Shown piece after piece: positions 32,892-40,496 of a DNA stretch of 64,000 nt. The notes beneath the pieces were generated by a model. That model was not told where the DNA came from and did no database searches. It saw only the letters and a program-made list of their open reading frames with translations. Within the stretch, counting starts at the first letter, position 1. Every line of letters starts with the position of its first letter. Source of the DNA: Limnochorda pilosa (GTDB lineage Bacteria; Bacillota; Limnochordia; Limnochordales; Limnochordaceae); the NCBI RefSeq assembly GCF_001544015.1, contig NZ_AP014924.1:3038001-3102000 (forward strand). Reading direction: 5' to 3'. The position numbers and the translations under genes are program-made.

Positions 32892-35336
32892 TCACGCGAC
32901 CACGTTGACCTCGAGCGGCCCGAAGGGTTGGGCCTTCCTCTCGACGGCCCGGAGGATCATGTCCGGGGTGATCGGCGTCCGGTTGAAGGGGACGCCCAGC
33001 GCGTCCTCCACGGCGCTCACGATCGCCGCCGCGGCGGCCCCCATGGGCGGCTCGCCCACGCCCTTGGCTCCCACCGGGTTCTGGGGGTCCGGCTGGTCCA
33101 CCGCCCCGACCTTGATCTCCGGCGGAACGTCCAGGAACGTGGGCGGCTTGCTCAGGTACAGGCTCGCGTTGAGCGGTATGCCGTACTGGCGGTCGATGAG
33201 GTGGCTCTCGCTCAGCGCGTAGCCGAAACCCTGGATGGCGCCGCCCCGAAGCTGGTTCCAGAGGCCGGTCGGGTGGAGCACGGTGCCGCAATCGGCCACC
33301 ACCGCGGCGTCGACGATGGCCACGTGCCCGGTCTCGGTGTCCACCTCCACCTGGGCGAAGGCGCTGGCAAAGGCCGGCACCAGGCCGTTGCGGGGAAGCA
33401 CGTCCTTGGCCACGCCGAGCAGCCCCTGCCCGGCGAGCGCCTGCGCCGAGCGGAGCGTGAGCGGGTTCAGGTCGGCGGGGAGCTCCTCGCCGCTGTACCT
33501 GCCGCCGAGCTCGATCGCCCGCGCCGCGGCCTGGGCGAGGGTGAGGGAACGGGCGGGATCGGCTTTCTGGAAGACCCGGCCGTCGGCCACGTCGTAGTCC
33601 GCCGGAGAGCCGCCCAGATCCTTTGCGGCGATCTCCTGCAGCTTCTGCTTCGCGTCCATGGCGGCCACGTAGTTCGTGCGGGTCATGGTGAAGGAGCTGT
33701 TGCTCCCGGCCTGGTAGGCGTTCCAGGGAAGGTTCCGCCGGGTGTCGCCCCAGTGGACTTCCACCTGATCCCAGGGCACCCCAAGGACCTCGGCGGCCAC
33801 CCGGGCGGTCGCAGCGTAGGAGAGCGTCCCCAGGTTGCCCATGCCGTTGTGGATGGAGAGCTTCCCGTCGGGCTTGATCAGCACCAGACCATCGAAGCCG
33901 CTGGCTCCGGCGGAGTGGAAGGCGGTGCCGACCCCGACGCCCGTCACCCGAGGGCCGTCCCGCCGGCCGCTCAGGCTCTTCTTCTCACCCCAGCCGAAGA
34001 GCTGGGCACCTTTGTCCAGCGCCTCGGGCAGGTAGGAGCTGGTGATGGCCAGGCGGTCGTGTCCGATCTTCCCGTCGTGGCGCGGTGCGTTGACGCGCCG
34101 GATCTCCACCCGGTCGAGGTCGAGCTGGCGCGCCGCCCGGTCCAGGATCGGCTCGAAGATCAGGGGGACCTGGTTGGTGCCGGGGCCGCGGAAGGCCGTC
34201 TTGGGCGGGGTGTTGGTGAAGACGCTGATCCCACGGGCCCGCATGGCCGGGGGCTGGTAGACGAGCGAGGCCGCGTCGAAGCCTGAGGCGTAGTCGGAGT
34301 AGCCGTACGCGCCCCCGTCGTTGACCACGAAGAGGTCGACGGCCGTGACGCGCCCGTCCTTCCGGAAACCCACCCGCGCCCGCGCCTGGTAGCCCGGACG
34401 GCTTCCGCCGAAGTAGAACTCCTCGGCCCGGCTCACCCGCAGCATCACGGGGCGGCCGGTCTTCTTCGCCAGCAGCGCGGGGATCGCGAGCTGGACGTAG
34501 CTGATGGCCTTGCTCCCGAAGCCGCCTCCGGTGTTGACGGAGATCAGCACCAGGTCCGAGGGGTCGATGCCGATGACCCCGGCGACCGCCGGAACGCTGA
34601 ACATGAGGCTCTGCAGCGAGGCGTGCAGGTAGAGCTTCCCGTTCATCCAGTAGGCCAGTGCCGTGCGGGTCTCCTGGCAGTGGTGAGCATGGTTCGGGAG
34701 GACGAAGGTCTCGTCGACGACCAGGTCGGCCGCTGCGAGCCCGCCCTCCACGTCCCCGTAGGACCACTCCTCGGTGGCCTGGCCCATGGGCAGGCGATTG
34801 GGGCCGGCGCCCGCGAAGTCCCTGGCGCTCCACTTGATCGTCGTCACGCCGGTGACCGTCACCGTCTCGGCGGTGCCCCGCACCTGCTCCTGGATCCGCG
34901 CCGGAGCGTTGCCGTCCGAGCGGGCGTTGGGCGCGCCCGGCCTCAGGCTTTCCAGAGGGTCGAGCACGAAGGGCAGCGGCTGCAGGTCGACCCGAAGCCG
35001 CGCCACGGCGTCGGCCGCCGTCTGTTCGTCCACGGCCGCCACCGCTGCGATGGGTTCGCCCACGAAGAGCGGCTCGCTGGCCAGCGCCGGTTGGCCGGGG
35101 GGGCGCACCTGGGGGACCTCGTCGGGCGTGAGGACGGCCTGCACCCCAGGCATGGCGAGCGCCGGGCCCGGGTCGATCCGACGGACCCGCCCGTGGGGCA
35201 TCGGGCTCAGGAAGAGCTTCGCGAAGAGCATCCCGTCCACCCGGTAGTCCTCCGCGAACCGTGCTTGCCCCGTCACCTTGGCGATGGCGTCCGGTGTCTG
35301 GAAGTCCTTTCCGATGAGCCTGTACCCTTGTGCCAC
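32892..35336 (-). CDS. Molybdopterin-binding catalytic subunit (PaoC/XdhA family)
   Basis: 814 residues from GTG 35336, with GGAGG 9 nt upstream inside the preceding gene's end. The xanthine-oxidase-family fold is seen: KVTGQARFAEDYRVDGMLFA at the start, FGSKAISYVQLAIPALLAKK, TAFRGPGTNQVPLIFEPILD, and the catalytic Glu at 762 in GAKGVGEPPMG. It hydroxylates aldehydes, purines or N-heterocycles. The substrate is unknown; sequence context (PaoB-like partner, Tat-bearing PaoA-like partner) favours aldehydes. Confidence 0.92.
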   Translation of the reverse strand: MAQGYRLIGKDFQTPDAIAKVTGQARFAEDYRVDGMLFAKLFLSPMPHGRVRRIDPGPALAMPGVQAVLTPDEVPQVRPPGQPALASEPLFVGEPIAAVAAVDEQTAADAVARLRVDLQPLPFVLDPLESLRPGAPNARSDGNAPARIQEQVRGTAETVTVTGVTTIKWSARDFAGAGPNRLPMGQATEEWSYGDVEGGLAAADLVVDETFVLPNHAHHCQETRTALAYWMNGKLYLHASLQSLMFSVPAVAGVIGIDPSDLVLISVNTGGGFGSKAISYVQLAIPALLAKKTGRPVMLRVSRAEEFYFGGSRPGYQARARVGFRKDGRVTAVDLFVVNDGGAYGYSDYASGFDAASLVYQPPAMRARGISVFTNTPPKTAFRGPGTNQVPLIFEPILDRAARQLDLDRVEIRRVNAPRHDGKIGHDRLAITSSYLPEALDKGAQLFGWGEKKSLSGRRDGPRVTGVGVGTAFHSAGASGFDGLVLIKPDGKLSIHNGMGNLGTLSYAATARVAAEVLGVPWDQVEVHWGDTRRNLPWNAYQAGSNSSFTMTRTNYVAAMDAKQKLQEIAAKDLGGSPADYDVADGRVFQKADPARSLTLAQAAARAIELGGRYSGEELPADLNPLTLRSAQALAGQGLLGVAKDVLPRNGLVPAFASAFAQVEVDTETGHVAIVDAAVVADCGTVLHPTGLWNQLRGGAIQGFGYALSESHLIDRQYGIPLNASLYLSKPPTFLDVPPEIKVGAVDQPDPQNPVGAKGVGEPPMGAAAAAIVSAVEDALGVPFNRTPITPDMILRAVERKAQPFGPLEVNVVA

Positions 35337-35337
35337 C

Positions 35338-35961
35338 TCAGCTCACCTCCGCCGCTCGCATGACCGCGTTCACGTAGTGGGGGTAGGTGCCGCACCGGCA
35401 GAGGTTGCCGGAGAGGGCCTCCGCCACCTGCTCCCGGGTGGGGTGTGGGTTCTTGGCGAGCACGCCCACGGCCGTCATCACCATGCCCGGCGTGCAGAAG
35501 CCGCACTGGAAGCCCAGCTCGTCGACGAAGGCCTGCTGCACGGGGTGCAGGCGGCCGCCTGGCCCCGCCAGGCCCTCGATGGTGGTGATCTCCTTGCCCC
35601 GCACGGTGTGGGTGAGGGTGGAGCACGAGTAGCGCGGGACGCCGTCGATCAGGACCGTGCAGTTGCCGCACTCGGCGCGGTCGCACCCCAGCTTGGTCCC
35701 GGTGAGCCCCAGACGGTACCGGAGTGTGATCGCAAGCGTCTCCTGGTGGGGAACCTCCACCCGCCGCGTGGCGCCGTTCACTTGGAGGGTGATGAGCCGC
35801 TCCGTCGCCTGCTGCGCCGCGACGGGCGCCTGGGCCGCGGCGCTCGTTCGGAACAGATACGCCGAGGACGACGCCGCGACGCCGGATGCAACCACCCCCT
35901 TGAGAAAGGTGCGGCGGGAGATGCCGCTCCCGGACGCACGCACCTGGTCGCCGCTCTCCAT
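35338..35961 (-). CDS. Tat-exported 2Fe-2S subunit (PaoA/YagT-like)
   Basis: 207 residues from ATG 35961 behind AAAGGAGG. Twin-arginine signal SRRTFLKG (residues 15-22) plus hydrophobic stretch and AAAQA. Two [2Fe-2S] sites: C93, C98, C101, C113 (plant-type) and C153, C156, C188, C190. As in E. coli PaoABC, this one signal can carry the folded complex across the membrane. First gene of a five-gene unit with gaps of 1-30 nt or overlaps. Confidence 0.93.
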   Translation of the reverse strand: MESGDQVRASGSGISRRTFLKGVVASGVAASSSAYLFRTSAAAQAPVAAQQATERLITLQVNGATRRVEVPHQETLAITLRYRLGLTGTKLGCDRAECGNCTVLIDGVPRYSCSTLTHTVRGKEITTIEGLAGPGGRLHPVQQAFVDELGFQCGFCTPGMVMTAVGVLAKNPHPTREQVAEALSGNLCRCGTYPHYVNAVMRAAEVS

Positions 35962-36334
35962 GGGAAGCCTCCTTTCCGGTAACCACCGGCCTCTCTCCCG
36001 TCTGACGCGGGCCGAGTCGTGGGATCGCCGGGCCGGCGGCAGCCACTGAGACTGGCTCCCCTATATTTACACGCCATCATCCCACTCCTTCCGTATTCTG
36101 TGGTGTATGTGATTCACTTCTCTCTTTTCCGTGTTTTCATGGTGTTCGGTCGCCGAAAGCCGGCCGCCGTATGCCGGGCGGCAACCAGGACGCGCCAGGC
36201 GCCGGGTGGCCTGCAGAAGACCGCCCGGCGCCTGCGCAAGCGCTCGGCTAAACCGTCACACGGCTTGTGGGGTTCCCCTGGGCGCCGTCACCCCGATGGC
36301 GAACCCCACGGACCCGTGACGGGAGGCCGCGCCG
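35962..36334. other. Upstream region of the molybdenum hydroxylase operon
   Basis: A relatively AT-rich block (36060-36160) probably contains the operon promoter, but no hexamer pair is convincing. It includes GTGATTCAC, a 9-bp palindrome, near 36109. No known riboswitch was recognised. A separate hairpin closes the sugar-ATPase gene. Confidence 0.4.
36267..36309 (-). terminator. Hairpin after the sugar-importer ATPase gene
   Basis: GTGGGGTTC (36267-36275) and GAACCCCAC (36301-36309) form a perfect 9-bp stem with a 25-nt loop, starting 26 nt past the ATPase stop. No T-run. Confidence 0.45.
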
Positions 36335-37447
36335 TCAGGCGACGGCCAGCTCCGTCTCGGGATCGAAGAGGTACATCTTCTCCATCTCGATGAGCACCCG
36401 GTGCTGCTCGCCGTCCTTCGCCTTGCTGGCGGCGTCCAGCCGGGCCACCATGGCCTGGTCGCCCACGTTCAGGTAGGCGTAGACCTCGGCGCCCATGGGC
36501 TCCACCACGTCCACGTTGGCCACGAAGGAGACGTCCTCGTGCCCGTCGGGGACGATCTCGGCGTCCTCGATGTTCTCGGGCCGGATGCCGAAGACCACCT
36601 TCTTGTCCACGTAGGCCGGGAGGTTCTGGATCTCGCGGGCTTTCTCGTCGGGCACCCGCAGGCGGAAGACCTCGTTCTCCACCCAGTAGCGGCCCTGCTC
36701 GTCCTTGCGGAGCACGACCTCCACGAAGTTCATCGCCGGCGAGCCGATGAAGCCGGCCACGAAGATGTTGTTGGGCTTGTGGTAGATCTCCAGGGGTGCG
36801 CCGATCTGCTGGATCAGCCCGTCCTTCATGACCACGATGCGGTCGCCCATGGTCATGGCCTCGGTCTGGTCGTGCGTCACGTAGATGATGGTGGTCTGCA
36901 GGCGGTTGTGGAGCTTGGAGAGCTCGGCCCGCATCTGGACCCGCAGCTTGGCGTCCAGGTTGGAGAGGGGCTCGTCCATGAGGAAGACCTTGGGCTCCCG
37001 CACGATGGCCCGCCCCACCGCCACCCGCTGCCGCTGGCCGCCCGACAGCTCCTTGGGCTTCCGCTGGAGGAGGTTCTCGATGCCCAGGATGCGGGCAGCC
37101 TCCTTCACCCGCCGGTCGATGTCGGCCTTGGGGAACTTGCGAAGCTTCAGCCCGAAGGCCATGTTGTTGTAAACGTCCATGTGCGGGTAGAGGGCGTAGT
37201 TCTGGAAGACCATCGCGATGTCCCGATCCTTGGGCGGGACGTCGTTCACCAGGTTCTCCCCGATGAAGATGTTCCCCGCGGTGATCTCCTCCAGCCCCGC
37301 CACCATCCGGAGGGTGGTCGACTTGCCGCACCCGGACGGTCCCACCAGGACCACGAACTCCTTGTCCGGGATGTCGATGTTGGCGTCCTTCACCGCCTCG
37401 ACGTTCCCGAAGCGCTTGGTCACATGTTCGAGAACCACCTTGGCCAC
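36335..37447 (-). CDS. ugpC: UgpC/MsmK-type sugar ABC importer ATPase
   Basis: 370 residues from GTG 37447 (AAAGGGG upstream). Walker A GPSGCGKSTTLRM, signature LSGGQRQRVAVGRAI, Walker B VFLMDEPLSNLDAKLR, H-loop YVTHDQTEAMTMGDR; the C-terminal ~130 residues are the MalK-type regulatory TOBE domain. In Firmicutes such an ATPase, standing alone, energises several carbohydrate importers. No permease or binding protein genes adjoin it here. Confidence 0.94.
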   Translation of the reverse strand: MAKVVLEHVTKRFGNVEAVKDANIDIPDKEFVVLVGPSGCGKSTTLRMVAGLEEITAGNIFIGENLVNDVPPKDRDIAMVFQNYALYPHMDVYNNMAFGLKLRKFPKADIDRRVKEAARILGIENLLQRKPKELSGGQRQRVAVGRAIVREPKVFLMDEPLSNLDAKLRVQMRAELSKLHNRLQTTIIYVTHDQTEAMTMGDRIVVMKDGLIQQIGAPLEIYHKPNNIFVAGFIGSPAMNFVEVVLRKDEQGRYWVENEVFRLRVPDEKAREIQNLPAYVDKKVVFGIRPENIEDAEIVPDGHEDVSFVANVDVVEPMGAEVYAYLNVGDQAMVARLDAASKAKDGEQHRVLIEMEKMYLFDPETELAVA

Positions 37448-37633
37448 GGTTGCTTCCCCTTTCCCACACCCCAACAGGTTGTACCGGCGCCACGGCGCCA
37501 CGGGCACGCCCAAGCACGTCGCCACCGGGTCAAAGGCAGACTTCGTGGCGACCGGGCCGATCTCCTCCCTCGCGGGCCCATTTCGAGCCCACGCGGGATC
37601 GAAGGCGCCGCCTCGTGGCGGGAGGGCGGCACG

Positions 37634-37999
37634 CTACAGCCGGTCCATGGCCCACCGCAGCCCCCAGCTCACCAGGCTGAGCACCAGCGCGCCCCACACC
37701 CCCGCCCAGAAGCCGTGGACCACGAACCCGGCCGCCACCCAGGAGACCATCCAGAGCACGATCCCGTTGACGACGAAGGTGAAGATGCCCAGGGTGGCCA
37801 GGTTGAGGGGCAGGGTGAGGAGCAGCAGCAACGGCCGCACCGAGACGTTGGCCAGCCCCAGCAGGGCCGCGGCCAGGAGCGCCGCCCAGAAGCTGGAAAC
37901 ATCGATGCCCCGCAGGAGCGACGCTGTGATGATCAGGGCCACGGCGTGGATGAGCCACCATCCGAGCCAGTGCTTCCGGACGGATCCCCGCCCGTCCAC
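37634..37999 (-). CDS. yvlD: YvlD-like four-helix membrane protein (Phage_holin_4_2 family)
   Basis: 121 residues from GTG 37999 (GGGAGGGGG 8 nt upstream); an ATG at 38059 overlaps the previous gene. Four hydrophobic helices: WWLIHAVALIITASLLRGI, FWAALLAAALLGLANVSVR, LLLLTLPLNLATLGIFTFVV, GFWAGVWGALVLSLVSWGL. This is the YvlD pattern; in Bacillus yvlD lies with yvlABC in an envelope-stress operon. Last gene of the operon. Confidence 0.88.
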   Translation of the reverse strand: MDGRGSVRKHWLGWWLIHAVALIITASLLRGIDVSSFWAALLAAALLGLANVSVRPLLLLLTLPLNLATLGIFTFVVNGIVLWMVSWVAAGFVVHGFWAGVWGALVLSLVSWGLRWAMDRL

Positions 38000-38027
38000 C
38001 CGGCGCACCCCCTCCCAGGTCTCCAGG

Positions 38028-38399
38028 TTACTCAATCGAGATGCGAACGTGATCCTCATCCTCGTCCACCTCCACCAGGACGCCGCTGGCCCCGGCCTGA
38101 ACCTGCCGGATCAGCTCGTCCACGTCCAGCTCGCGGCCGTTCACCTGGGCGAGAGCCCGCCTGGGGACGAAGTGAAGGGCCATCTTGGCCAGCTGGATGG
38201 GCACCCGTACGTCCACCTTCCGCTCGTCCTCGGACGTCACCTCGATGTGGATGAAGCGGGGCGGGCGATCCTCCTTGTCGTCGCCTGCAGGGCGCCTGGC
38301 TTCCGGGGGCGCCTCGAGGGCCTCGAGGAGGCGGTCGGCTTCCTCGGGGCTGATCTTCCCTTCCTGGACCATCTTCAGGATCTGAAGGCGGTCGTCCAT
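38028..38399 (-). CDS. SHOCT/YvlB_N-type small protein
   Basis: 123 residues from ATG 38399 behind GGAAGGAGG. Residues 1-28 (MDDRLQILKMVQEGKISPEE then ADRLLEAL) form the helical hairpin typical of SHOCT-like/YvlB N-termini. The second half has a strand-rich domain (RFIHIEVTSEDERKVDVRVP; VLVEVDEDEDHVRISIE). It sits between YvlB and YvlD and is likely a regulator or partner of the operon's products. Confidence 0.8.
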   Translation of the reverse strand: MDDRLQILKMVQEGKISPEEADRLLEALEAPPEARRPAGDDKEDRPPRFIHIEVTSEDERKVDVRVPIQLAKMALHFVPRRALAQVNGRELDVDELIRQVQAGASGVLVEVDEDEDHVRISIE

Positions 38400-38436
38400 G
38401 CACGCTCCTCCTTCCGGGGGATTCCCTCCGGGGCGC

Positions 38437-39786
38437 TCAATCCCACGACTCGCCGGCGCCGGCCCGCTCCACCCGCACGGACCCCGTCTGGCTGCGGGCC
38501 TCGACGGAGAAGGGATCGCTCCCGGCTCGAGGGCCGGCGGCCTCCAGGCGGTTCCGGCCCGGACCGTGCTCCCGCTGCCACACCTTGAGATCCGGCAGGT
38601 CGGCCTCCAGGGAGCCGTGGAGCGAGCGGAGCCGCACCAGCGCCCGGGCGGCGAGCTCCTCGTCCAGCTGCACCCGGACCTGGCCGTTGGCCGTCTCGGC
38701 CAGGACGCCCTCGCCCGGCGGCAGGCCTTCCAGCTCGCCGTCGGTGGGAAGGCCGGCAGCCTGTCCTTCGCGCAGGGCCGAGAGCCGGGCACGCACCTGG
38801 CCGTTGGAGGTGCTCAGGCGCAACCGCCGGGCCGTCCCCACGAACTCCACCCGCCCGTTGGCGGTGGCCAGCCGGCCCTGGTGGGCCACGCACCCGTCCA
38901 CCCGGATCCGGCCGTTGGCGGCCCGCAGGTCGAAGCCGCCCAGCTCCACACGCTCCACGGTGGCTGCTCCGTTGGCCACCCGCACCCGCAGCCGCTCGGC
39001 CCGCAGGCCCGACAGGTCCAGGGAGGCGTTGGCCAGGGAGAACTCCAGGCGGTAGCGCCCTTGCGACGGCAGCCGCAGGGTGGCGTCCACCCGTCCCATG
39101 AAACCCCACCACCGGTCCGTCCCCCGCAGCACCAGGCGGCCCCGCTCCTGTTCCACCTTCACCGCCTGTGCGGCCCGCTCGGCCGCCCGCTCCCGGTCGG
39201 CGCCGCGCACGTGTACTTCCCACTCCACGTGGTAGCGGTCGTCAGGGCTGGGCTCCACTGTGACGCGGCCGTTGGGCAGGCGGACCTCCACCTGGAAGAG
39301 CTCGCCCGCGCCCACCTCGCCCGAGTGACTCTGGGGGAACGCATAGCTGGTCCCCAGCCAATCGTTGAGCCAGCCGCTGCCGCTCTCCATCCAGTCGTGC
39401 AGCCGCTCGCCGAGCTGGTCCACCGCCCGCATCACCTGCTCGCCCACCTTCGAGGCGTCGAAGCCGGACCTCGCCTCGTCCTCCGCCTCGTCGAACCCGA
39501 CCTCGGACGCCTCTTCCCGCGCTCGCTCCTGGCGGCGGTGTTCCTCCCGCCAGGGCTCGCCCGCTGCCTGGGGGCCGGCTTCGGCCCGGGGGCCCGCTGC
39601 TGCGCCCGCATCCGCCTGCGGACCCGCTGCCGCGCCCGGCTCCCCCGGCGCTCTCTCCACATCGGGCCCGGAGCCCGCAGGCCAGGCGCCTTCCTCTTCC
39701 AGCGCCTCCAGCAGGGTGAGGCCCTCGGCAGCCGAGATCTTCCCCTCTTCGATCATCCTGAGGATCATCAGGCGCTCGTTCCGCAT
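38437..39786 (-). CDS. yvlB: YvlB-like DUF4097 protein with N-terminal SHOCT-type module
   Basis: 449 residues from ATG 39786, chosen because it aligns with the start of the 38399 protein; no clear ribosome site precedes it. Residues 1-30 (MRNERLMILRMIEEGKISAA then EGLTLLEALEEE) are the helical module, followed by a Gly/Ala/Pro/Arg-rich linker and then a right-handed beta solenoid-like DUF4097 domain with repeating LRLSTSNGQVRARLS-type strands (ANGRIRVDG; ATANGRVEFVG; ETANGQVRVQL). Bacterial adhesin-like solenoid; no signal peptide, so cytoplasmic. Confidence 0.82.
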   Translation of the reverse strand: MRNERLMILRMIEEGKISAAEGLTLLEALEEEGAWPAGSGPDVERAPGEPGAAAGPQADAGAAAGPRAEAGPQAAGEPWREEHRRQERAREEASEVGFDEAEDEARSGFDASKVGEQVMRAVDQLGERLHDWMESGSGWLNDWLGTSYAFPQSHSGEVGAGELFQVEVRLPNGRVTVEPSPDDRYHVEWEVHVRGADRERAAERAAQAVKVEQERGRLVLRGTDRWWGFMGRVDATLRLPSQGRYRLEFSLANASLDLSGLRAERLRVRVANGAATVERVELGGFDLRAANGRIRVDGCVAHQGRLATANGRVEFVGTARRLRLSTSNGQVRARLSALREGQAAGLPTDGELEGLPPGEGVLAETANGQVRVQLDEELAARALVRLRSLHGSLEADLPDLKVWQREHGPGRNRLEAAGPRAGSDPFSVEARSQTGSVRVERAGAGESWD

Positions 39787-39925
39787 GGTCGTCACCGATG
39801 GCGCCGCCAGGAAGCCCCCGACTTCAGCCGCGGGGAGGACTGGCGGCTTCTCTCCTTTCGGATTGGCTGCCATACTCTGAATGGTGATCTCGTGGCCACT
39901 CCAGTCCGCACGCAAGGCGCCGGGG

Positions 39926-40375
39926 TCAAGCCTCCGGCTTCAGCCGCGGGGTAGCTGACTCCTTCACGCCGGGCTTGAGGCGCTTCAGCACCTCGTCCAC
40001 GCTCACGCTCCCCTGGCTCAGGGCCTCCAGGATCTGGCGGCGCTCCTCGGGGCTCGGACCCGCGGGCCGGCTCTCCCGGGCCTCGGGCCGCACCGGGTGC
40101 CCCAGGGCCTCGATCACCTGGTCCAGCCGGTTGCGGACGGTGGGGTACGAGACGCCCAGGACCCGCTCCACCTCCCGGATGTTCCCGCGGGAGACCAGGA
40201 AGATCTCCACGAAGCGTTGCTGCTCCGGGTCCAGGCGGGCCAGGGGCGTGAGATCGAAGCGACCCTCCACCGCCGTGCCGCACTTGGGACACTCCAGGCG
40301 GCTCACCCGCAGGGTCGCGTGGCAAGCGGGGCAGCGACCCACCCAGCGCCGGCCGGTTCGGCCGTTCTCGGGCAT
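39926..40375 (-). CDS. DUF2089-family transcriptional regulator
   Basis: 149 residues from ATG 40375, AGGAGG 8 nt upstream. Zinc-ribbon CPACHATLRVSRLECPKCG at the N-terminus, then a helix-turn-helix region (FVEIFLVSRGNIREVERVLG then VSYPTVRNRLDQVIEALG). The C-terminus (PEERRQILEALSQGSVSVDE then VLKRLK) resembles the helical module of the next two proteins. The family is thought to control its own envelope operon. A consensus promoter and a large dyad lie directly upstream. Confidence 0.88.
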   Translation of the reverse strand: MPENGRTGRRWVGRCPACHATLRVSRLECPKCGTAVEGRFDLTPLARLDPEQQRFVEIFLVSRGNIREVERVLGVSYPTVRNRLDQVIEALGHPVRPEARESRPAGPSPEERRQILEALSQGSVSVDEVLKRLKPGVKESATPRLKPEA

Positions 40376-40395
40376 CGGCACCACCTCCTGGACTC

Positions 40396-40423
40396 CTTAT
40401 ACCACACAGGTGAGTGATGTCAA
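40396..40423 (-). promoter_or_regulatory. Strong sigma-A promoter of the DUF2089 operon
   Basis: On the - strand TTGACA (40418-40423), 16-nt spacer, TATAAG (40396-40401), about 20 nt before the start codon of the regulator. Confidence 0.8.
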
Positions 40424-40430
40424 TAGGTCG

Positions 40431-40467
40431 ATCAACGTTTTTCATATCGTATGTGAACAACGTTGAT
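40431..40467. promoter_or_regulatory. Large dyad upstream of the DUF2089 promoter
   Basis: A perfect 9-bp inverted repeat, ATCAACGTT (40431-40439) and AACGTTGAT (40459-40467), encloses a second dyad CATA-TCG-TATG. It ends 7 bp upstream of the -35, a position for an activator or autoregulator. It also follows the methyltransferase gene, but it is too AT-rich to look like a terminator. Confidence 0.65.
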
Positions 40468-40496
40468 TCCACGCTGAAGAGGAGGGCGGAGGCGGT

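Noticed and set aside
31794-34286. 830-codon open frame on the + strand over the molybdenum hydroxylase genes
   Set aside because: It is antisense to genes with intact cofactor motifs, is rich in His/Gly/Arg/Val from GC-skewed third positions, and matches no family. Similar long mirror frames at 54238-57000, 56825-59563, 5166-6770, 28856-30607 and 40980-42449 were rejected for the same reason.
36173-36229. Inverted repeat GCCGGGCGG/CCGCCCGGC as a riboswitch or terminator
   Set aside because: The 39-nt loop, lack of T-run and simple GC composition make a chance pairing likely; no known aptamer motif is seen.
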